A stretch of 64,000 nucleotides of DNA from positions 2,650,616-2,714,615 of the forward strand of contig JAMWFC010000051.1 in assembly GCA_027475525.1 (NCBI GenBank), in the 5' to 3' direction. The notes below the pieces were generated by a model, which was given only the letters and a program-made list of their open reading frames with translations, had not been told where the DNA came from and did not search any database. The DNA is from Macrolepiota albuminosa (lineage: Eukaryota; Basidiomycota; Agaricomycetes; Agaricales; Agaricaceae). Every line of letters starts with the position of its first letter. Position 1 is the stretch's first letter. Made by a program: the position numbers and the translations under genes. This document shows, piece by piece, positions 33,148 through 46,247 of the stretch.

Positions 33148-34815
33148 AGGCACCTCTTCTCATTTGGACAGGTTGATGGACGTATGGAAACTGTTTATCG
33201 CCTTCTGCTAGAATAATCCCTGTATATTATGTGAGCTGTTAGTTCTTAGGGGTGTTTTCCTGACTCATCCTTTCTTGTTACAGAATCCTTGCTTCCATTA
33301 ATTGTGCGACATACTCTGAATGGGCTGAGCTTATTCTACCATCACTACCACATTCTTTGATTGCATGCACCTTTCTTGGACATGACATCGATCCAGTTCC
33401 TGTATTCTATGCCTGATACATCATCTCGCATTTTGCGTCAATCGATGTCCCGTATATGCAATATGATCGCGCATATCACATTTACATTCTGTATGGATAT
33501 AGATAGGACCTCATCCATCTTTTCTATATATGCTATGGTCTTCTCCGTTCAGATGACGATCACACAATGGCCCACCAAATGCTAAGGGCGCCAGGTCTCG
33601 TACACGGTCTAGAATTCGAGTGTATGATCACGGAATTATTGGACAGGGCCTGATATCAGTTCAACTCATCAAATGATGCTGCTGGAACGTCGACGTTACC
33701 GCATGATCAGGCCGCGCGGACCTTCCATCCATGCATTTGCCATTGCACCCCGGTACTTTGACGAATTTGCCGTGAACAACCTCCCAGGGCTGCAGAAAAG
33801 ACACTTTCCCATTCGGCACATTTCGACTTCTCCATTAGCGATGACCACGTACACCCAGTTTCCTTTCGATTCTTTCCTCTCGATTTCATGTTCACTGGCA
33901 TGCATCCCGCACTAATCTCTTAGTACTATTCTGCTCCTGTTAAGTGATTGGGTCTCGCAGTTGTCCGCCCATCACCCAGGGACAAGGAAGAGGGATCATG
34001 CAGGTGAGAAGGAACAAGGGCAAGCCTGACAGGATCTGATTATTCCATCAATTTCTCTTAACCAGAAACCTCCACCACATCCGTTGACCACTAACTTTAT
34101 TGAGGCAACTTCAATGCCGAAAATTCTATATGCAAATGATACACAAAGTTGCTTCTCTCCGTACGAAGTAGCAATTTGCCTGTCCCTTGACTCCGTGTTT
34201 GTAGATTGCCAGGCATTAACCAGATCATCCATCCATTAATGGACTACGGACGCTCTTTCTAAGTACTCCGGTCATGCACCTTTTCCAGTGCGCCGATTAC
34301 GCCCCATAGCCATTTCACTACATGATTTGGTCCTTTGGAGTTCATATAGCTCTCACGCAGAAATCTCTAACCATATGTTGTTAGTGTGCTGTTCCTACTT
34401 ATACCCAGTCTGTTCTATGCAAGGCATACAAACCCCAGCTCCAGGTTGCTGGAACTTCAAAGTGGCAGAAAATGAGTATTGGGATAGATAGAATTACAAT
34501 CATCCACCCTCATGGGTCCTGCGGCTGGTTTCAGAAACATTTAAGTCTCGATCCCAGCGCTAGCGCGCGCCACCAAGGTTTGTAAGCTTGGTTGAAATCA
34601 ATTTTCCATGAGACGGCGCAGGGGTAAAAAAGGTAACAAGTGGCATGATTCAGCGAGAACAAAACTTTACAGTCTCACAGTCGACAAGTGCTTATAATAG
34701 CTCAATGACCACGATGTCAACGGGAACAACTTTGTTGTTCACAGACACATACGAAATAGTCAATAGCGTGTAGTAATGTAGCAAAGTATATAATAAAGTC
34801 CCTATCTAACATCAT
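33148..34815. other. Long intergenic region, no gene recognised
   Basis: The 1,668 bp lie between two 3' ends. Short open frames at 33361-33915 and 33996-34491 conflict with each other and show no motifs. A sequence near 34555-34580 is GC-rich and palindromic (gcgctagcgcgcgc) but isolated. I found no tRNA-like fold by eye. Confidence 0.45.
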
Positions 34816-35939
34816 TTATTTTGTAGAATCAAAGGGCAAGTTTTCTAATTTTGCTTTGCCCTCATCAATCCATTCCTGCTTGACCAGTTTCTCCTTCTCC
34901 GCATAATACAACCGATAAACCAACCGTATTGTACCCTCGCTAACTCCAGCAACCGAGCTGATGTCCCTCAATGACTTGACTTTGCCCAGCAGATGACAAG
35001 TGAAATAAATCGCGCCTCCTGCAATCGACACGGGACTCCTGCCGTCCGCAATACCATGCGAGCGCGCAGCGACAATGATATCGGACGTGATAGATTGTAC
35101 GCTGGCAGGAAGGTCCAAGTGATTACAGTAACGAACAAGGAGATTTTCTGGGCCGGTAGTAGAAGAAGTCTGGTTGTTAGCAGCAGTCGCACCCGGAGAT
35201 AGATTAAATGCCTGTTCAAGCGCTTTATAACACTGTCCAAGTATTTTTTTCGACACATGAGTGAGATTGCATATCTCACGGAACGTCCGTGGTACGTGGG
35301 CTTGCCGGCAGGCGATAAATATGCATGCTGCAATCACGGCATCGAGCGGTTTCCCTCGTAATAGCTTTTCTTCGTCCGACCGCCGATACAGCTGCTTCGC
35401 AATATCGCTGATCGTCTTCGGAAGTGAAAACTGGTCGCACCAACTGGCTATATCACGGAAGGCAGTGAGAAGATTGCGCTCAGAACGGGAGTTCTGGGAA
35501 CGCGATGCGGCACGCTGGAGCTCGCGCGCAATACCCGAACCACCATCCCTAAAACTGATTACGGTGTCCAGTTGCTCCATGCCTTCCATCAAAGGGTCCG
35601 ACGCTGCACCGACACGAGAAGGGTCATCCCCTTCATCATTGGCGAACGTCTGGAAATCATTTTCACAGTTTTAATGGTGCACGAAAAGGGTTGAGAGGCA
35701 AAAGAATCAGAAATACGACTCACACGCCATTCACTTCTCGTGTCCACAATACGATCACCCAAAACAAGGCCACAGTTCCCGCAAACGAGGTCTCCGCTAC
35801 CGAATTCTTCAACAATGTTTGGATTTGGATCTCTGCACTCTGGGCAAATCAAGCGAACGGCAAGGTCCGGCGCATAACTGGGCGGCTGTACCACCTTTGT
35901 TTGGGATTGCGCCCGAGGAAAAGGCTGAGAATAGGCCAT
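34816..35939 (-). CDS. SUA7: Transcription initiation factor IIB
   Basis: Bridges TBP-bound promoters and RNA polymerase II and helps set the start site. Two exons (35724-35939 and 34816-35649) encode 349 residues. The zinc ribbon is CPECRDPNPNIVEEFGSGDL ... CGNCG (two C-x2-C pairs). It is followed by the B-reader region DRIVDTRSEWR|TFANDEGDDPSRVG, split by a 74-bp intron. Two cyclin folds follow: NLLTAFRDIASWCDQFSLPK, YRRSDEEKLLRGKPLDAVIA and CRQAHVPRTFREICNLTHVS, then the second repeat VRYCNHLDLPASVQSITSDI, GRSPVSIAGGAIYFTCHLLG and SVAGVSEGTIRLVYRLYYAE. Order and length match fungal TFIIB. Confidence 0.97.
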
Positions 35940-36558
35940 CTGTCGAAGACAGACGGTGTGAAGACGTTCGTGCGGGAATCTGGGTTGAAGGCTTGTTCAG
36001 GCTGTGTTGCGCGTCTACTGAGGATAACGTGTATGAATGAGACTCCTGTGAAATTTTCTGTACAGCGAGGGGCTAATACTAGTGAGTTCGGAGTGACATA
36101 CGGCTGAACTGCAAGCGAATGCAACAGCGCTAATCCAATAGATAACTTTTATAGTCTCTTCCAACAACGCCGATGTGGTGGTTGAAGGGACAAAACAAAT
36201 GATCACTAACTCATCACGAGAGCCAACTTCGTGGCCAATGCGCTGACTAAGCTTATTTGATTACTTTGCTTCCGCTCCAGCACACAATGCTGGGCCACAT
36301 ATTGAGATCGATTCTGCCTATCGATTCCGAACTCGAAATCCTTGAGCAACCTATCAAAGACAGTCATTGTGGCCGGAACCGGTTGTTAGGACGTGAGATC
36401 AGGTGCAAAATTCGTGTCAATGACCTTAAAATATACATGGGAAACTCCATCCAGCAGCCGTATCATGAGTGCATACGTTGCGGTCGCTCGCTGGCCCCTG
36501 GGTTTTCGCACGTCAACCTTTAGAACATAGCGGTCCTCCTTCTGGAACCCCCTTAACC
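35940..36558. other. Divergent intergenic region between TFIIB and the flavin monooxygenase gene
   Basis: The 619 bp hold both promoters. A frame open from 36469 continues into the monooxygenase start in frame and could add 30 residues, but it lacks conserved character. Nothing else is seen. Confidence 0.45.
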
Positions 36559-38669
36559 ATGATGTCTGCTGAGAGTCTTCGTGTTATTGCAGAAGAGTGG
36601 CTGGAAACTTTCGCCACGTCTTTACAAGCAGCTGACGTTATTGGAGTTACATTGTCATTCCTTCCGTCAGGATGGCTTCGCGATGTCCTGACATTCACTT
36701 GGGATAATCGTTCTCTTGCTGGCCGTGACAAGATCTCTGCTTACCTTCAGGATACCCTTTCGAAGGCCAAGGTAGCCGATATTGTCTTAGCTGATACTCC
36801 AGGTTTGTCTCCGCAACCTAGTTCCTTGAACCCAGATTGGGTCGCCAGCGGCTTTACATACACTACGTCCGTCGCTATTGGACAAGGTTATTTCCACCTT
36901 GCCAAGGATATCGATGGAGCATGGAAGGCACAACTTGTCTTCATGTCAGTCGTGGACATCAAAGGACATGAGGAAGCCAAACCAGAGCTGGGTTTATATG
37001 AAGGCCATACACGGTCATGGATTGACGTACAAAAGGAGAGGAGACAAAAAATCGAAGAGAACCCCCATGTTATTATCGGTTTGTTCAATGCTATCCCTCT
37101 TAGGGTTATATGTTCTGAGATTGGTTTCATGTAGTTGGTGCTGGTCAGACGGGTCTCATCGTTGCAGCAAGATTTCACCAGATGAATATTTCGTGCCTCG
37201 TCGTTGAATCCAGCCCACGTGTGGGTGATGTCTGGAGAAATCGCTATCCCACCTTGTGTCTCCACACACCGCGGACCCACCATCCTCGTGAGGTCTTCTT
37301 TTTTCGAAAGGACAATGGGCTGACTTCGTTTTCGTTATAGTCCTATATCAACCTTATCCTCAGAATTGGCCAATCTTTACACCTCGTGACAGGTTGGCTG
37401 ACTGGCTAGAAAATTATGCCATCTCCCAAGATCTGGTTGTATGGACCAACTCTCGTCCTCTTCCAACTCCAACGTTTGATTTCTCTATGAGGAAGTGGAC
37501 CGTTGTCATTGACAGGAACGGACATCAAGTCACACTCCACCCTGCACACATTGTACTTGCGACAGGACTGCTTGGGAAGCCTCGGTACCCTCAAATTGCC
37601 AACAGAGATGTGTTTAGAGGTATCACCATGCATGCATGCGATTATGCGGGTGGTCAACCATTCTCTGGTAAACGTATAATTGTTATTGGCGCAGGAAACA
37701 CATCCGCAGATATCTGCCAAGATCTGGTTGTCCAGAATGCAAAATCTGTCACGATGGTGCAGCGCTCATCGACATGCGTTGTCTCTGCCAAGTCGGTCGA
37801 CGCCACCATCACTCGCTCCTGGCCAGAGGGTGTTCCGCCGGAAGTTTCAGATTTTAAATATATGGCTTGTCCGTTATCGTTCTTTAGAGCCTTTCTTCGT
37901 CAGTTTGAGAAGCAAGCATGGGATCGTGATAGGGACCTGCATGAAGGGCTGATCAAAGCAGGGCTGAAATTAAACATGGGAATTGACGGTTCTGGCCTAG
38001 CATCATTAATCTATGAACGGTCAGGAGGTAAGCTTATCTATCAAATCAGATTATGGCTTCTGAAATCATAGTTACCAGGATATTGTAAGCCAAATAAATT
38101 GTTGATTAAAGGTGAATTAATCATGCTTATCTGACTGAAGGGATTGATGTTGGGTGTGCTGAGTTAATAAATGCTGGCAAAATCCAAATTAAGCAAGGGG
38201 CCGAACCCGAATATTTTACAGAGGACAGTCTGATATTTAAGGACGGTACTACGCTTCCGGTTGATGTTGTTATATATGCGTGAGTCCTATGACACCATCT
38301 TTTCCATATTGTACTCATTTCCTCTAAAAAAAAGCACGGGGTACCACAATATCCGCGAATCGATGAAGGAAACTTTTGGTGAAGACACAATTGAACGAAC
38401 CAGCCCCATCTGGGGCCTGGACAAAGAGGGAGAACTGAGAGGATGTTATCGACCCTCGGGCCACCCAGGGGTAAGTCACATCGATTGATCATGCGCAGCA
38501 GTTATCTCATTGTCGTCTCAGCTCTGGTACGCGGTTGGCGATTTTGCTAATTCTCGCTTCTGTTCAAAGCAACTGGTAAATGCACTCAAAATCAGGGAAA
38601 CTCAATCGCTGACTTACTCATCAGGCGTTAGAGATTAAAGCCGCGGAGCTCGGATTGGTGAGGTTCTAA
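36559..38669 (+). CDS. Flavin-containing monooxygenase with N-terminal NTF2-like region
   Basis: Oxidises nucleophilic N or S in small molecules using FAD and NADPH; the substrate is unknown. About 180 N-terminal residues (MMSAESLRVIAEEWLETFAT ... GYFHLAKDIDGAWKAQLVFM) look like the NTF2-like module often seen ahead of fungal FMOs. The FAD motif crosses an intron: VIIV|GAGQTGLIVAAR. The FMO-identifying sequence is FRGITMHACDY (F-x-G-x3-H-x3-Y) and the NADPH motif is IIVIGAGNTSADIC. The ATGY motif, IYATGYHN, is also joined across an intron. The last exons end WYAVGDFANSRFCSKQLALE and LGLVRF. Introns: about 37081-37133, 37289-37340, a pair near 38027-38142, 38281-38334 and two near 38471-38625. 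No biosynthetic neighbours, so this may be a catabolic or detoxifying enzyme. Confidence 0.9.
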
Positions 38670-39132
38670 ATTGTAATTTTTTTCACCGACCTGTGCAATA
38701 TCACAGAAGTAATTCTACGACTATTCTCTGTTGTATGATCTTCCATTATATCATGAGATACAGATTAGCATTGGTGTATCTATTATGTGACTTATCCATG
38801 AGCGAGAATTTCGGTTGAAGTACTTCTGGTTACTGTTACACAGATCAACACGAGTCTATGATGCAGTAATCACTGATTATAAACCCGTGAAAATCTTGGC
38901 TTCTAGCTCAATGCTGGCCTTTGTGAGTCACCATCAGAATAAAAAATCTTCAAAGGTCGAGGTCTGCTGAGGTAGGCTTGTGGAATGGGCGACGGAAAAC
39001 GTCAGGAAAAAGAGGACGTCATATATTCAAGGAACCTGCGATGTTTGATACTTATGAGTACTGGAGACAGCCAAGGGAGCAGTAGTAAGACAGCATAATG
39101 GGAAACCGGATAGCATGAAGGGTTAAAGTCTA
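38670..39132. other. Convergent intergenic region
   Basis: The 463 bp lie between the stop codons of the monooxygenase and the demethylase genes. AT-rich; no gene or repeat seen. Confidence 0.45.
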
Positions 39133-42100
39133 CTACGGCATCATACCGAGAGACTTTCCCTCTTGTCGCATGGGTGGAGAGCCGCCAGAGACATTCCGAA
39201 GCGGGGGAATGTATGCAGATCGAGGCGATGAGGTTATAACTTGATGATCAACAGGAGATACAATCATTGCTAGTGAAGGAGAGAGTGTCTGTTTATGTCG
39301 TATGGGAGCTTCAGGAGGGGAAAGTGGTGCTGCTGGAAGTGGAGGCCGTCTTTTGGGAGGAGGGGCAGAAGAAGTCGAAGAACTGACCCGGGATAATTCC
39401 TCAGGGCTAGACACATCTTCAATCTGTTTTCTCTTCCTGGAAGGGGCTGGCTGGGAAATTGGTGCAGGATAATCATTATAACGGTATTGTGACGTTGGAG
39501 GCTGGCCCGGCGTAGACACAGGAGTCCATCGTGACCAGGGAGGTGGAGTTGCTCCATACTGTGAACCAGGAGAACCATTGGGGGTCTCGACAGGACGGCT
39601 TCGAGATATCGGGGGTGAGCGTGGATTGTGATAATGGTCATGATTTGAGGGGCCTGCAAGAGAAATTGATCTTGTAGGCTGATGATTTGTGCTAGACCGG
39701 GGAATCGTAGTTGCTGTTCGGGTAGACTGACTTTGTCCCCAACCATAGTCAACTAGATCGACGAACAGTGTTTGCGAGAATGGCGGGGCTAGTTTCTTGT
39801 ATAGGATCTCCTTGCTGTGAGTTTCAAGCATCGTTTTCAGGTCAACATATATATCCTCAGAGACTTGAACATCTGATAACACGCGTTGTAGAATAGAGGA
39901 ATTGGCAATAGAACTGGACGCACCTCCCGGTTTAATCCGAACATCAGAGTATTTGTAGGCTACGTTTCTGCGCAAGCAGCATATTGGACACATGTATTGA
40001 GACGATCCAACAAGGTCTTTCGAGTAGAAAACGCAGCCAGTGTGATAGAGTCTGCTACAAGATTCACATTTGATGGTTGGATAGTCAAGAGCATAAGGTG
40101 TTCGACCTCTACACATGCAGCGTGTGTGATCTGTCCAGTCAAGATCTTCATCTTGTCCAAAAACTAACCGCAGTCGCTTTTTTCTCTTCTGACGAGGAGC
40201 AGAAGATTTACCACCGGCAAGGATACGGTGTAGACCAGCCAGATCCAGGCCGAATGATACATCAGGGCTAGGAGAAACAGCAAACTGTATCTTGTAGAGC
40301 TTGCGCATGTAATGTCTGACATGATGTAGATATCTAGGGTTTTGATTGGTCGGCTGGGACGTGAAGGAAAGGAACTGTCCAATGGCGACAGACAACCTAT
40401 CGAGTCGATGGACAATCACTTCGAGTTGCTTCCAATCCTCAGAATAGTGTTTCGAAATGTCCGGGGCTTTGGAGAGAATTTGAGGTAGGTAGCAGAAGTG
40501 CCAATTGCGCTCCTTACGAATTGCGCCATTCCAGTGGTGATGGTCGCAGAACGGACACGAACCACCGGTCTTAGCACAGTCCCCATGGAAACGAGCAAAA
40601 CAGTGGTCGCACTGAACTGCATCCGAAGCTTCGCCAGGACCAGGAGGAAGGACAGGAGAGTTGCAAATACAGGTTAGAAATTCATCGTTCGGAGGATAGT
40701 CATCATCGGGGTCAGTGCAAGCAACAACATCTTCATAGACACTCTTGTTATGTGGTTTCTGGTGATCCTTGCAGTACCATGGAATTTCCTTGAGCCATTG
40801 CTCATGAAGTTTGATCTGCGTATTAAGTTTGTCGAAGATTGGAAGGACAAACATACGAAGATGGTCTTGAGCATATGATCTCCACTGCCCAATGGTAACA
40901 AATAGGTCTTCGTCGTTGTTCTGAACGAAGTTATTTCTGAGAACATGGTCGCACCGTGTCTCAAGGTCTTTAGCGATCTCGGCAATTCGTTTGAGATCCA
41001 TGACAGAAGGAATACTAAAGTCTTTCTCAGCTCGGCTGACCATTCGCAAGGCGTCAATCACCCTTGGTTTTGGTGCGTCCGGTTCGGGTTCAAGCCATGC
41101 CCTGGCTTGTTTGTCAAAGTCTTTTGCCTTGGCCCTCCCTGCCATTATACGGTCCAGCAAAGTTGGATCCATGGGAATGGAAGGATCCAAGTCGGCAAAA
41201 TCTTCCAACTCCTCGATCGTCTTTATAGGTTGTGCCAATATATTCTGAGCTCGTTCTTCCCAGCTGTTACCAACTCTGAGCCGGGACTCCAGTAATCGCA
41301 TATGCTTCTGATCAGGATCGACGCCACAGGCTTTGGCGCGCGATAGGAACTGACGGACTTGCTCAAGGGTCAAGGACATATCGTCGTCTTCAAATTTCTC
41401 CTGCATGTCCTTCATCAGCTGTTCTCGATCGACAATTTTCTCTACTTCCGATAGTTCATCCAGAATAACATTGATCGAGGAACCGTCCATCAAGAGGCGC
41501 TTGCATTCCAGGAGGAAATTTTCCCGGTCGTCAGCTGGGGGCTGAGATCTGAGAAGTTGTCTTGCCTTCTCCCTCATATGCTCAGCCTCCCGCGCTAGAT
41601 TCGCCAAAGCACCAATTTCTTGAGCGTCGAAGCCAAGGTCCTCGACTTCTCGCGACAACGCGTATAAATCATCTAAGCTACGATCGGGGCGATCGCCAGG
41701 GTCATCCAAAAAAGGTATGGGTTCGCTTAGAGAGGGGCGCCCTCGAGGTCGTCGTGATCGTTTTCGGCTTTGCTTACGAACAATAAAGGTATTAGCCGCA
41801 TCAATCCACTCGTTCGCTCTGTCGACGCATTTACGAAGAGAGTTGAGTTCAGAAAGGGGATAGTTGATACGGTCTCCTTCGGCCAGGAGAGCCCTGAGAT
41901 GGCGAATGTGAGGCCGGCCACTTTCAGAAAGCACTTTGTTGAGCTTGTTGCGCCAAGAAGACGGCGCATTGGCACGTTCTGTGAATTTCAGCTCCGTTTC
42001 CGTGAGGTCTTTGTCAGAAAATCGTTTCCGCAAAGTAAGTTGATGGCTCGTACGATCCTCGCAGAGCAGTTCTGCATGGTCAATGCAGGCAACATTGGAG

Positions 42101-45100
42101 GTGCAAGAGCACTTGATGAAGGACAAGTAGCAGAATGTTTTACAGATCGTGCATTGATATTGTTCGTCTGGCCGATCTTCTTCCTCAAGAACTTCAGGGA
42201 GCCCCATAGCCCGAGCTTTGGCGCGTGCAGCAAGTTCTCGATCTGTCATCTCCTTCAAGCTTTCGTGGAGCCTAAGAAACAAACATCTATCATTACTGTC
42301 TCCAGATATTCATGGAACTACTGACCAGGTTGCAGTCTTGATAGAGTGTGACTGCTGAGTGATTGTGACGAGCAGTTCATCATGAGAGAAAACTGGTAGT
42401 TTGCGGTGTTCCCGATACCTAACGACACAATCGCGACCGTAAGATAGCCAATCTGGAAGTGCAAAGTTCACTGCCTCGTTGAAGTTTAACTTGATGGAGA
42501 AAAAAAGACGTTGATGAGATCTGTTTTCCTTTCCATTTCAGAAAACGATACTTACTCCATGGTTGAAGCCTGCATGATAAGCTTTTGGAAAAGTAATGAC
42601 AAACTCGCCTGCTCGCTGGTTGCAAGCGTAGACACGGACGCCAGCATCCGTCACTCGCTTCGGGTTCATCAGCGTGACTAGTTGAAAAAGCAGATCCGGC
42701 TGAGCCTCAAATAGGTCAGGTGCTTCATACTTGATTGCTGCTTCGAATTTTTCCGCGTCATCACCAGGAATACCATACCAAGTTTTAGTTTCACCCCAGT
42801 GCACTGGAAAACCTATTGAAAAGCAACCCCATACTAACTGGCAGAGAAACTCACTATAGTTGATACTATAGGTATAATGATCCTGGCATGAGGATTGGAC
42901 ATGAGTCATATGAAGAACAATGGTGACCATTCGTGGTGTACCTCATTGTGCCAACAGAATGTGGAAAATGCCATGCCTACGTAAGTCCAAGGGACGGTCA
43001 TCCCAGAAATATCGGACTTGATGTAGCGGAGGAGCGAGTCCTTGAGAATGGGTATATTGTTCAGGTTCCAGGGATCTTTGGAGTATGGATTTAGGGGATG
43101 CGTCTCCATAGTTGGCATGGCGCTGAAGCACAAGTGAGCAACAAGCGGATCGAGACGAGCGAGACATTGGGTACCTTCCATGTGTCGTGGAGTGTACATC
43201 CGCTCCATATTCCACCTCAACGGTCTCGTTCGCCGACTGCACCAAACGCCAGAACTCTTTTTCGACGTCGTACTCATGGACCGGTACGCCACCGATCAAA
43301 GTGACTCTCGGATCATTCGGCTGGCAGGGTTCCGTTCTTTCAGGCACATGGTCTTTCCACCATCGTCGCCTGAATTCCTTATCACGCGCCTGAAAACTAG
43401 AGAGGCTGTGTTCTTCACCCTCTTCAAAACCAAAATCACCCCCCGTCCCAGAAAGGCATGTATAACAGAACCAGTGGTCCTTGGGAATCGACGTCAAAGG
43501 TGGTCGAAGGCAGAACGTGTGAAAGCCTATAGAAAATGATGAATGACTCTGTTTACGAAAACACCACATATGTATGTACGTACCACAATCACAGCCATCA
43601 CAGAGTAGCATTGCTTCGCCACGGTTCTTCTTGTGGCAGATCTCGCAGTGTTGCTGATTCCGGCTGTGATTGATATTCGACGTGGGAAAATCTGGACGTA
43701 CCTCGGAACTACCCTTGGTGTCTACCTTGGGCTTGTCGTAGAAAGTGGGAGGAGGTACGACGGGAGTAGGGATTCTAATCGCTTTCTTTGGGCTCGCTAA
43801 AGAGAATTGGAATGGATGATGTAGCTGGAACATAACCACATACATTGCTCGACAGAACTCATCCTTGTGCTTCGTCGGGGCCTTACACTCTGGTTACTAT
43901 CAGCATCATGACTGTCCTTATCTTCAGAAGCATCGGACAGTGGACTAGAAGTGTCAGTCAGGGGGCTGGAGGGCAAACTTGATTCGTCCACTTTGACGGT
44001 AGTCGAACTAAACCGAGGTTTCTTCGCATTGGATTGTGGCTTTCCTGCAGACTGAGTGTTCTGATGCGTCTTAAGTGTTGGATCGTGTGTGAAGGGGGCC
44101 ATCCCTGGAGTATTTTTGGACTTCTCACAAAAAACTTCGTACGGAAGGATAACACGCATGTACGACTGTTTGATCTGTGTTGATAGGCCTGGAATGCCAC
44201 GATAGCCGAGTATACGACCAAGATCAGACCATTTCTTCTCTAGAGTGACCTGAAATAGAGATAAGACGAACGTCTGTGGCGTAGAAGCAGACTTACTGTT
44301 TCGTAACCGCCCATTTTTTGTACTTCTTTGCGTAAAAGCCAGAGATCAAGAGGCTTGTGGTTGATTGTAGGCACAACGACTCGAGGATTGCCTTGTTGTT
44401 TGTGGTACTGATAGAGTTGTTCTAAAAAGTTGAGTTTAGCTCTCGCGGATGCCTCAATAGAATTCAGACGCTGAAGCCGGGTTCGAAATCGGAAGGTCTG
44501 TCATATTAGATATTAGCAAGGCTCAGGACGGACTTTGATAGCAAACCTCTGTGTCTGTGACGAAAGGCATTTCCCAGCCCTCAGGTGGGATAATCTTGCA
44601 AATTCCATGAATCCTTGCATGTTCTGAAATAGATCGGATGTAGGTCATGGGATCTTTGAATTCTTCAACTGTAGGATAGAATTCAGGGCAATCCCGGAGC
44701 CCAAATGGACGGGGCTCTCCGGCTTCGATCCTGGCCTGGTGTGGCCTGGAGGTCTTCACAGAGGACAAATCCAACGTAGAAGCAACAGGAATACGATATG
44801 TATCATCGACATCCATTACAGAATCATCTTCCTCCAACATTGGCGAAGATGACCTTGCATGAGTGTGTAGTGCAGCAAGGGCGTCTGTCTTTGATTTGCG
44901 CGGCGCTCGCTGAGATTCACCAGGTGTGGTCAGCTGAGGTAGAGAATGTGCGCGGTCCTTATCTGAGTCGGACTCAATCGGTACAGCGCCCTCGACCAGA
45001 ATTTTTAACGAAGAGGTGAGAGTGGTCCGGGGTTCCTTGGTAAAGTTGGTAGGTAGACTAGAGCTGCCAGAGGCTTCTGATGGACTGTCGGCTCGAAACC

Positions 45101-45263
45101 TAGGGGATTTGCCACGACGAGATGGGGTCCCGCGTGGAGAAGCACTGGAATGCATGTCTCTAAAGAGCAAGCAGGATTTTTTGGAGAAACCAAGCTCCCC
45201 TTCAAAACGTTTCGACCAGTCGCAAGGCCAAGGAGTGAGTGGCGGAGTGTGAACTTCGCCCAT
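39133..45263 (-). CDS. KDM5-type histone H3K4 demethylase (JmjN-ARID-PHD-JmjC-C5HC2-PLU1-PHD)
   Basis: A large chromatin enzyme (about 1,800 residues) that removes methyl groups from H3K4 with Fe(II) and 2-oxoglutarate. Domains in order: JmjN ([20 protein letters not shown]); ARID ([54 protein letters not shown]); PHD1 ([40 protein letters not shown]); JmjC with iron ligands H and E in [17 protein letters not shown], the [20 protein letters not shown] segment and the distal H in YHAGFNHG. C5HC2 zinc finger ([19 protein letters not shown]) and PLU-1 helical region follow. PHD2 ([20 protein letters not shown]) and PHD3 ([20 protein letters not shown]) lie in the 3.1-kb last exon (39133-42272). 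The start at 45263 ([20 protein letters not shown]) is the first plausible ATG; an earlier GTG at 45329 is only the frame's upper limit. The C-terminal tail is Ser/Pro-rich. Confidence 0.95.
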
Positions 45264-46247
45264 AGAACATGATTTGATGCATCGGCGTGGGTAATCTTTC
45301 CTTTTCTGGCCTTCCTTTCTTCCACTCACCAGATGCCCTGGAATGCTTTGTCTGACCGTGCAAGAATATTTTGCATATCTCTGTACACCAGAACCACTCC
45401 TAAGCTACTACTTCCTGCCCTGTTTGTATTTTTTGCTTCAAATAGATTAGCCGTAATTGTGGCCAAGCCACCTAACCCTGAAGCTTAAGCGAGTACACGT
45501 GGCCCCGAAGATTAACACCTTTCATAGTAGTGTGCATTAAACGTTAAACACTAGTACTGGAGGTGCAAGGATACGACGAGCTTCAACGATGTGGCGCAAT
45601 CATTTAACTGGATACCTGCGTCTATCGTTTGGTAGCCTTTATGGCTGCCTTTCAGTGTATGCACTCGGTTTTCGCTAGTCTAGGCCGTTCCTGCAACGTT
45701 TTAATTGACAGTCGATGGCCACGCGGTAACGGAGAGGAATTTTCTTATTTTATATAGAACACATTTCTTAAATTACACTCTGGGCCAACTTTTGAAAAGT
45801 CCGTTATCAACGTTGAATATGAAAAACGACACAGAAAACATTTAACTGAATTTCGATTTGCATCCAAGTCGGCTGACAATGCAAGGGGTAAATTAGCTCA
45901 AACTCATTCTTTTTTTACTGGAAAGGCAACCAGCTGGGAGCCGGACGTTGTTTATACCATCGTTCCTATCAAGCACGGATGTGATAAGATCAGTCAAATG
46001 TGCACAACTTCTGTTTAATCTCTGTCAATCCTACTATGAAACATCAGTCTGAACGGTTTATGAAACCTCACATGATACCATGTTTTAACCTCTACCTTGA
46101 TAATGACGTTCAGGAAAAAAACACAGATTTTAAACTCAGCGACGCATCAGACGACATGGAGTTTTCAAGTGGGTCCATGTTTTCTCTTGGATATCTTCTC
46201 AATTTAGTTCAATGTCAATCCGCCAAAAATAGCAATCAAAAAATCTA
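45264..46247. other. Intergenic region upstream of the KDM5-type gene
   Basis: The 984 bp hold the demethylase promoter and the 3' flank of the GPI inositol-deacylase gene. A cacgtg box occurs near 45496. The open frame at 46000-46362 overlaps the deacylase C-terminal exon on the opposite strand and shows no family features. Confidence 0.45.

Noticed and set aside
34540..34620. GC-rich palindromic stretch with ggatcgagact on the minus strand, faintly like a Pol III internal promoter
   Set aside because: No cloverleaf or SRP-RNA fold could be drawn from the flanks, so I do not call an RNA gene.
41770..42324. A 184-codon + strand open frame
   Set aside because: Antisense to the KDM5-type C5HC2/PLU-1 exon, which carries clear motifs.
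45264..45329. A longer KDM5-type start at 45329
   Set aside because: The codon is GTG; the first in-frame ATG is at 45263.
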